64,000 bases of DNA, taken from positions 2,533,001 to 2,597,000 of the forward strand of contig NZ_AP024907.1 of the NCBI RefSeq assembly GCF_024347135.1. Direction: 5' to 3'. The DNA is from Vibrio spartinae (GTDB lineage: Bacteria > Pseudomonadota > Gammaproteobacteria > Enterobacterales > Vibrionaceae). The notes beneath the pieces are model-generated. The model had not been told where the DNA came from. It saw only the letters and a program-made list of their open reading frames with translations, and searched no databases. Of this stretch, positions 58,507 through 64,000 are shown piece by piece. How positions within the stretch are numbered: the stretch's first letter is position 1; each line of letters begins with the position of its first letter. The position numbers and the translations under genes were made by a program.

Positions 58507-59200
58507 AGTCTTTGGGGTCGGCATATGGGGAATGGCGTCTTGGTCAATCACAGCGGGACTTTCTTCAGGTATGTCTTCGGTACTACTTTCATCGAATGCG
58601 TTAATTAGTATGGCGGCTGGCGTATGGCTTCAAAAAGAGCACGTTTCAAAGCGCAAAATCATCGGTGCGGTGGCGGCACTCGTTGCACTTTTAATCTTGG
58701 TTTCAGCCACGAACGGCAACATAACGCCACAAGGTTTGATGCTGATTATGATTGCTGCAACGTCTTGGACCATAATGGGCATGATTGTCAAAGCATCGAA
58801 AACCACCCAAGCCTTTGCATTTAATGTTTGGGGAATGCTCTTTGCACCAATCCCTTTAGTGCTGTTTGCGATGAGCATTTACGGCTCGAACATCATATTC
58901 GAAGCGATTGCGGCTTGGGATATGAAAACCACTGTTGCAATTGTCTTTCAGGCCTATCCGACCACACTGTTAGGCTATTGGGTCTGGAATCGGCTACTGA
59001 TCCGTTATCCACTCAGTATGACGGCTCCGCTCACTTTGCTCGTCCCTATATTTGCCTTAATTTCCGGCTATTTTATGTATGATGAAGTGCTAAGCCTTGC
59101 ACAGGTTGTCGCGTGTATTATGTTTTTAGTCGGCATTGGTTTTATTGTTAAACCGGCTTCCACCCGAAAGTCACAACAAATACAATCTTCTCACAGCTAG
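58310..59200 (+). CDS. EamA/DMT-family transporter
   Basis: 296 residues with ten hydrophobic segments in two repeats, the drug/metabolite transporter layout. AIWGFNFSMIKLGITEVNPL (about 13-32) and PLTLLVPIFALISGYFMYDE (about 242-261) are the hallmark EamA ends. AAAGGAGAG precedes ATG 58310; GTG 58307 is also in frame. It was originally divergent from mocR and probably under its control. The substrate is unknown; relatives export amino acids or metabolites. Confidence 0.88.
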   Translation: MVRNDLLLAIVVMAIWGFNFSMIKLGITEVNPLVATAARFTLAVIPAIFFIRRPNVAWRYLFAYGLVFGVGIWGMASWSITAGLSSGMSSVLLSSNALISMAAGVWLQKEHVSKRKIIGAVAALVALLILVSATNGNITPQGLMLIMIAATSWTIMGMIVKASKTTQAFAFNVWGMLFAPIPLVLFAMSIYGSNIIFEAIAAWDMKTTVAIVFQAYPTTLLGYWVWNRLLIRYPLSMTAPLTLLVPIFALISGYFMYDEVLSLAQVVACIMFLVGIGFIVKPASTRKSQQIQSSHS

Positions 59201-59357
59201 CTCTTGAAAAAATGACCGCTCTATACTATTTGTTAGTACTGGTTTGATATGAATTTTATTAATAAAAATAATTCATCATATAAATAAGTCTGCACTGAGT
59301 AAGGCTTTAATGTTATTGCAGCTTTTACGGATGAACAGTTGGCTAAGGAGAAACAGA

Positions 59358-60983
59358 ATGAACTTACTTAGTGTCAGAACGATAAGGGCCAGATATACAT
59401 TTAATTTTTCGTTACTCAGTATTGTATTTCTCACCGTGGTGGTCGCAGCTTACCAATTGGTCAACTATATCCAGCATAATACGGGCCGCTATTCACAGGG
59501 AGCCAACTTAATTCAGAATGCTGACCGGGATCTCTATCAATCCCGGCTCGCACTCTCCACATTAATCTTTTCACCAGATAATCATGCTCAGGCGTCACTC
59601 AAAGAAGAAGTCCAGTCCAATGCAAAACAAGCATTGGAACGAATGCAAGCGTTTATGAAAATGACGAAAGATGAACCGGAAATTGTCAATTACCTCACCT
59701 CATTTCAACATTATTACCAACAATGGCACACTGGGCACACCGCGGTATTAAAAGCATTAGAGAGCCAACAGAACGACTTAGCGAAGAACCTATTTTTGAC
59801 GAATAATGCTAACTCATTCAAAGCGTTGAGAAGTTTATATGACGGCTCTGAAGAATTGATTACTAAATATGCCACACAAGAAAAACAACAAATTGATCAC
59901 CATGCTGAACAGTTCAAATTATTTGTCTCTATTCTTTCTGTCATTGTCTTGTTTTCAAGCCTGATGATGGCTTGGTTTGCTCCCAAAAAGATTTCCAATG
60001 CGATTAAGAAAATCACATCGGATATCCATCAAATCAGTCAGGGCGATGGTGATTTGACGCGACGGATTAATAGCCAGAAATCAGATGAAACGGGTGATCT
60101 GAGCCGTGAACTCGATGGTTTTGTTGATAAACTCGGGCATATCATCCGCCAAATCAGAACTGGGTGTGGCAGTATTCAGGACGAAATAAAAAAAATCAGC
60201 CACGCCTCAGCAGAATCATCTGCTCTTAGTGACAAAGAGGATCAATCGCTGGATATGGTCGTCACCGCAATTGAGGAGATGAGTTCAGCGACGAAAGAGG
60301 TTGCCCAAAATGCAGCAGAGACAGCCACACAAGTTGAATTACTTTCCCGGCTGGTTGATGACGGGGAAGCGTCCATTGTCAATTCAACCGAACGCTTACA
60401 TAATTTAACCCAACAAATTGAACATGCCTCAATGGTCATTGAACGCTTATCTCACAGTTCTGAAAAAATTTCATCCGTTTTAGATGTCATTCTCAATATT
60501 TCCGAACAGACCAACTTATTAGCACTGAATGCAGCCATTGAAGCTGCCCGAGCCGGTGACCAAGGTCGGGGATTCGCTGTAGTCGCTGATGAAGTCAGAG
60601 ATTTAGCCAGTAAAACGCAACTATCAACTGAGGATATTCGCCAGATGATCAATAGTCTGCAAAACGAAGTATCAGAAGCAGTTCAATCCATCAAAACGAG
60701 TGTCGATATTGCAAACAGTACCGAAACGCTGAATGCTCATACAAAAGATTTGCTCGATACGGTGAAATCATCTTCGGATCAGATTCAAGGGCTAACGTTG
60801 CAAACGGCCAGTGCAACGGATGAGCAGAGTCTGGTTGCCAATGAAATTAATACCAACCTAGCGAACCTCTCTGAGATGTCGAAACAGATCAGAAATATGT
60901 CAAATACGGTCAATCAGTCGGTACAAGATACGGTGACGGATCTTGAATCACTGGCAACACAAATTAAACGTTTTTCGGTGTAA
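59358..60983 (+). CDS. Methyl-accepting chemotaxis protein
   Basis: 541 residues from ATG 59358 with AAGGAG 7 nt upstream; the longer frame to 59310 has no ribosome-binding site. TM1 is at about 15-35 and TM2 at about 195-213, enclosing a helical-bundle sensor domain of ~160 residues. HAMP follows ([20 protein letters not shown]), then the signalling hairpin [20 protein letters not shown] and [15 protein letters not shown]. The ligand is unknown. Confidence 0.92.
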   Translation: MNLLSVRTIRARYTFNFSLLSIVFLTVVVAAYQLVNYIQHNTGRYSQGANLIQNADRDLYQSRLALSTLIFSPDNHAQASLKEEVQSNAKQALERMQAFMKMTKDEPEIVNYLTSFQHYYQQWHTGHTAVLKALESQQNDLAKNLFLTNNANSFKALRSLYDGSEELITKYATQEKQQIDHHAEQFKLFVSILSVIVLFSSLMMAWFAPKKISNAIKKITSDIHQISQGDGDLTRRINSQKSDETGDLSRELDGFVDKLGHIIRQIRTGCGSIQDEIKKISHASAESSALSDKEDQSLDMVVTAIEEMSSATKEVAQNAAETATQVELLSRLVDDGEASIVNSTERLHNLTQQIEHASMVIERLSHSSEKISSVLDVILNISEQTNLLALNAAIEAARAGDQGRGFAVVADEVRDLASKTQLSTEDIRQMINSLQNEVSEAVQSIKTSVDIANSTETLNAHTKDLLDTVKSSSDQIQGLTLQTASATDEQSLVANEINTNLANLSEMSKQIRNMSNTVNQSVQDTVTDLESLATQIKRFSV

Positions 60984-61356
60984 GCCAGTGACCTGAAAGA
61001 TGCATCAACATACTTTTCAGGGAGCAACCTCACCGATCAATTCAATCTTACCGGACAATAGCGGTCACAGCGAACAAGTGACACGCTCTCCTTGCGCTGC
61101 GAGAGAGCATGATATTGACCTCCCGCAAAGCCCCCCTCAATAGCCACCGAATGCGTTGATGATTTCATCATAATGGCTCATTTTTGGCCGCTCACTTTGT
61201 TCATTCAGCTTTACCGACTGTGAACAAAAGTTACAAAAGTACAAGATAGTTACATTAGCCACAGAATCAATCTTTCTTCGTCTCAGTGTTGATAGACTCG
61301 CCCCACAAAATCAAGAACCCACCCCCTACAGAAACAGAAAAAGGTGCAGGTAAGCT
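60984..61356 (+). other. Gene-free region before the carboxylate transporter
   Basis: 373 bp with no open frame that has a ribosome-binding site. It holds CCTGAAA/TTTCAGG arms with a long loop just after the MCP stop, a weak terminator candidate. The stretch around 61215-61260 is rich in GTTAC and TACAAAAG repeats and may contain the promoter of the next gene. Confidence 0.4.
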
Positions 61357-62637
61357 ATGTTAACCAATAACTCTATCAACCCTACAGACAAGCGCATGAT
61401 TCACATTATCTTTGCGCTTTCTGCGGCAGTGATTTTGCTCGCCACCATCCAAAATAAAATGCCAACGGGAATCATTGGCGCAATCGGTGTCATGGCCGTC
61501 GTCGGATATATTTTGAATGTTATCGGAGACAAAACACCCATTTTGAACCAATTCTTTGGTGGCGGTGCCATTGCCATTATTTTTGGTTCTTCTTATCTAT
61601 TCCACAGTGATTTCATGCCGCAACAGATTGCCGGCTCGATTACCACATTTATGAAAAGCGGTGGCTTCCTCTCTTTCTTTATCGCCAGTCTGGTCACCGG
61701 CTCAATCTTAGGCATGGAGAGAGAAATCCTCAAAAAAGCCGCGCTCAAGTATATCCCGGTGATTTTCGGCGGGGTTATTTTTGCGTTTCTGTTTGCCGGA
61801 CTCGTCGGCTTTATGGTCGGAGACGGCTTCTTCGATTCGATCATGCTGATTGCACTACCAATCATGGGTGGTGGTATGGGTGCCGGTGCAGTCCCTCTGG
61901 TTGAGATCATGTCCGGTAATACACCGATGACGGCTGCCGAACTGATGTCCAAAATGGTTCCGGCACTAGCTATCGGTAACGCAATGGCAATTGTTATTGC
62001 AGGACTGCTGAATAAATTAGGAACTATTTATCCGTCTTTGACTGGCAACGGTCAACTGATCCGGGGCTCACACCAGATATCTGTCGAAGACACCAGTGAA
62101 AAACCATCCGTGGATACATTAGGTATCGGTGCATTGCTGGCAATTACGATGTTTTTTGTCGGTACGATGCTCACCGAAGTGATCAGTATGCATACCTACG
62201 CCTTGATGATCTTGTTCGTTGCATTTGTCAAATTCACAGGAGTGATTCCCCGTGAACTCGAAAAATCAGCACACGCATGGTACAAGTTTGTGGTTGATAA
62301 CCTCACACCGGCATTGTTAGTCGGTATTGGTGTCGCCTATACCGATCTCAATCAGATTGTGGCCTCATTGAGTGTTTCATACTTCCTGATGGTGTTGGCA
62401 ACGGTTGTTGGCGCTGTGATTGGTGCTGCATTGGTTGGTCGACTGATGGGATTCTATGCCATTGAAGCCGCGCTGACTGCCGGTCTGTGTATGGCAAATA
62501 TGGGCGGAACCGGAGACGTCGCCGTCTTGGCAGCGTCACGTCGTATGGAATTGATGCCGTTTGCACAGATTTCATCGCGAATCGGTGGCGCCTTTATGCT
62601 GATTTTAGCCACCGTAATTCTTGAATTATTGAAATAA
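61357..62637 (+). CDS. 2-hydroxycarboxylate (CCS family) Na+ symporter
   Basis: 426 residues with about 11 membrane segments. IALPIMGGGMGAGAVPL (about 168-184) and the second re-entrant GLCMANMGGTGDVAVLAA (about 373-390) are the two GGxG loops of the CitS/CCS family, with a late Arg (RR/RI) near the substrate site. It imports citrate or malate with Na+. Proximity to frdA suggests anaerobic C4-dicarboxylate or citrate use; the exact substrate is not settled. Confidence 0.9.
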   Translation: MLTNNSINPTDKRMIHIIFALSAAVILLATIQNKMPTGIIGAIGVMAVVGYILNVIGDKTPILNQFFGGGAIAIIFGSSYLFHSDFMPQQIAGSITTFMKSGGFLSFFIASLVTGSILGMEREILKKAALKYIPVIFGGVIFAFLFAGLVGFMVGDGFFDSIMLIALPIMGGGMGAGAVPLVEIMSGNTPMTAAELMSKMVPALAIGNAMAIVIAGLLNKLGTIYPSLTGNGQLIRGSHQISVEDTSEKPSVDTLGIGALLAITMFFVGTMLTEVISMHTYALMILFVAFVKFTGVIPRELEKSAHAWYKFVVDNLTPALLVGIGVAYTDLNQIVASLSVSYFLMVLATVVGAVIGAALVGRLMGFYAIEAALTAGLCMANMGGTGDVAVLAASRRMELMPFAQISSRIGGAFMLILATVILELLK

Positions 62638-62649
62638 GGGATAACGACA

Positions 62650-62681
62650 ATCGTTCCAATAAAACATCGTTCCAATAAAAC
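62650..62681 (+). repeat. 16-bp perfect tandem duplication
   Basis: ATCGTTCCAATAAAAC occurs twice in a row directly after the transporter gene. It is probably a recent slippage duplication. Confidence 0.9.
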
Positions 62682-62687
62682 AATGAC

Positions 62688-62706
62688 GATGCGTCACTGA
62701 CGCATC
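62688..62706 (+). terminator. Terminator after the CCS transporter
   Basis: GATGCGTCA (62688-62696) and TGACGCATC (62698-62706) form a stem (effective loop CACTG) followed by CTTTG. The T-tract is short. Confidence 0.55.
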
Positions 62707-62861
62707 CTTTGAAACAATAAACTGAGATTAAACATAATAATTGATAAGTGTCCGGAGCATGCTCAGCGCCGAGTCACGTTTAATCTTCAGACAATACTAA
62801 AAAAGCAATACTGTCAGCCCAAGGAAAATAAGCATTCACTTCAGAATAACAAGAATGCATC

Positions 62862-62890
62862 GGTATCCGACCCTCACGGGTCGGTATACC
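62862..62890 (+). promoter_or_regulatory. Hairpin in the frdA upstream region
   Basis: GGTATCCGACCC and GGGTCGGTATACC pair, with one bulged T, around a TCAC loop, 68 nt before the frdA start. It could be a 5' leader structure or the terminator of an unseen small transcript. Nothing else is recognised between 62707 and 62957. Confidence 0.45.
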
Positions 62891-62957
62891 CACTTGTTTG
62901 ATATGGAAAGTACTCCGGTACTTTTGAATTGATTATTTTTACACTTGGAGGATAGCT

Positions 62958-64000
62958 GTGAAAACTTTAACCACAGATATCGCAATTATTGGTGCAGGTG
63001 GTGCAGGACTGCGTTCTGCCATCGCGGCCACCGAAGCAAATCCAGAATTGGAAATCGCCCTGATTTCTAAAGTTTATCCCATGCGTTCTCACTCCGTTGC
63101 TGCCGAAGGTGGTTCCGCTGCTGTCATCAAAGAAGAAGACAGTTTGGACAACCACTTTAATGATACGGTTGGCGGTGGCGACTGGTTGTGTGAGCAAGAT
63201 GTCGTTGAATACTTTGTTGCCAATTCAACCCGGGAAATGATCCAGATGGAGCAATGGGGCTGCCCCTGGAGCCGGAAAGAAAATGGTGAAGTCAACGTCC
63301 GCCGTTTCGGTGGAATGAAAGTTGAGAGAACTTGGTTTGCCGCAGATAAAACCGGTTTTCATATGCTGCATACCCTGTTCCAAACGTCGATTAAATATCC
63401 ACAAATCAAACGCTTTGATGAATACTTCGTGGTTGACCTGTTGGTCGACAACGGTCAGGTGCAAGGTTTAATTGCCATTCATATGGCAGAAGGTGAGTTG
63501 GTCGCCATTAAAGCGAAATCCGTTATTTTAGCCACCGGTGGTGCCGGCCGTGTTTATCATTGTAATACCAATGGTGGCATTGTAACCGGTGATGGTATGG
63601 CCATGGCCTATCGTCACGGTGTCCCCCTTCGCGATATGGAATTTGTCCAGTACCATCCGACCGGTCTGCCCGGTACAGGGATCCTGATGACCGAAGGGTG
63701 TCGCGGTGAAGGCGGTATTATCATCAATAAAAACGGCTACCGTTATCTACAAGATTACGGCATGGGCCCGGAAACACCAGTCGGCGAACCAAAAAACAAA
63801 TATATGGAACTCGGTCCGCGTGACAAAGTTTCGCAGGCTTTCTGGCACGAACAACAGAAAGGCAACACCATCGAACACCCACTCGGCGATGTCGTCCATT
63901 TGGATCTGCGTCATCTGGGTGCGGAATACCTGCATGAGCGTCTACCATTTATTTGTGAGCTGGCCAAAGCTTACGTGAATGTCGATCCGGTCAACGAGCC
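62958..64000 (+). CDS. frdA: Fumarate reductase flavoprotein subunit (partial, runs off the window)
   Basis: The start is GTG 62958 with GGAGG 6 nt upstream. [17 protein letters not shown] (about 8-24) is the FAD dinucleotide fold; [15 protein letters not shown] (about 41-55) includes the covalent-FAD His; [20 protein letters not shown] is the substrate-binding block. It reduces fumarate with quinol in anaerobic respiration. About 347 codons are present; frdBCD would follow beyond the right edge. Confidence 0.95.
   Translation, partial: MKTLTTDIAIIGAGGAGLRSAIAATEANPELEIALISKVYPMRSHSVAAEGGSAAVIKEEDSLDNHFNDTVGGGDWLCEQDVVEYFVANSTREMIQMEQWGCPWSRKENGEVNVRRFGGMKVERTWFAADKTGFHMLHTLFQTSIKYPQIKRFDEYFVVDLLVDNGQVQGLIAIHMAEGELVAIKAKSVILATGGAGRVYHCNTNGGIVTGDGMAMAYRHGVPLRDMEFVQYHPTGLPGTGILMTEGCRGEGGIIINKNGYRYLQDYGMGPETPVGEPKNKYMELGPRDKVSQAFWHEQQKGNTIEHPLGDVVHLDLRHLGAEYLHERLPFICELAKAYVNVDPVNE

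Noticed and set aside
1..64000. CRISPR array, tRNA or rRNA genes
   Set aside because: No short regularly spaced repeats and no tRNA/rRNA-like sequence were seen; the repeats at 32-33.5 kb are too long and too few.

Overview
The window looks like a piece of a Vibrionaceae chromosome (inferred). Recognisable host genes are a ppsR/ppsA pair, a MocR-type regulator divergent from an EamA transporter, a CCS-family 2-hydroxycarboxylate transporter and the start of frdA. Around them are a Mu-like prophage, integron-type cassettes with attC sites close to the Vibrio type, and an AT-rich biosynthetic island. No rRNA, tRNA or CRISPR array was seen.

Region 1 (1-25183) is the right-hand 25 kb of a Mu-like prophage. 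It runs from the end of the early region (DUF3164-like, ANR, GemA) through a Mor/C-type activator, lysis genes, terminase, portal, protease/scaffold, capsid, contractile tail with a probable -2 frameshift, baseplate and tail fibre. The right end lies at 25183, where two MuA-type end repeats 22 bp apart finish in CA. The flanking DNA is the 3' part of a lysE/rhtB-type gene, so the prophage sits inside that gene. Two copies of a 19-bp dyad, before the lysis block and before the protease gene, are probable C-dependent late promoters.

Region 2 (25.2-33.6 kb) is an accessory strip. It holds several attC-like sites in minus-strand orientation and no integrase. The cassette-like genes include secreted and membrane proteins, a frameshifted gene, a GNAT, a TIR-like protein, and a two-gene operon of a ThsB-like TIR protein with a nucleotide-hydrolase-like/TPR protein, which is a candidate defence module. 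An NTase-HEPN fusion lies at its left edge. The right side carries three long repeats (period 470-485 bp) rich in stem-loops, one with compensatory changes; a fragment of the same family lies at 26.9 kb.

Region 3 (33.6-40.06 kb) is ordinary chromosome: a LysR regulator divergent from a GNAT, ppsR divergent from ppsA, and mocR.

Region 4 (about 40.2-58.2 kb) is an island inserted between mocR and eamA. Its flanks are two diverged copies of the mocR-eamA intergenic region, and an IS3-family remnant lies at the right edge. It carries two minus-strand operons. The upstream one encodes an ABC exporter (ATPase plus FtsX/MacB-type permease), a LolA-like periplasmic carrier, an outer-membrane protein and a LytS/LytTR-type sensor-regulator pair. 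The downstream one encodes a type II fatty-acid/polyketide set (ketoreductase, ACP, KS-like chain-length-factor candidate, active KS, double-hotdog dehydratase), two adenylating enzymes, a PPTase, a methyltransferase, a nicotianamine-synthase-like protein, a citrate-synthase-like protein and two membrane proteins. The inferred picture is that an acyl or polyene chain is built on the ACP, decorated, and exported across the envelope under LytTR control. The combination is unfamiliar to me and is the best candidate here for an undescribed system.

Region 5 (58.3-64 kb) is chromosome: eamA, a methyl-accepting chemotaxis protein, a CCS-family carboxylate:Na+ symporter and frdA, which runs off the window.
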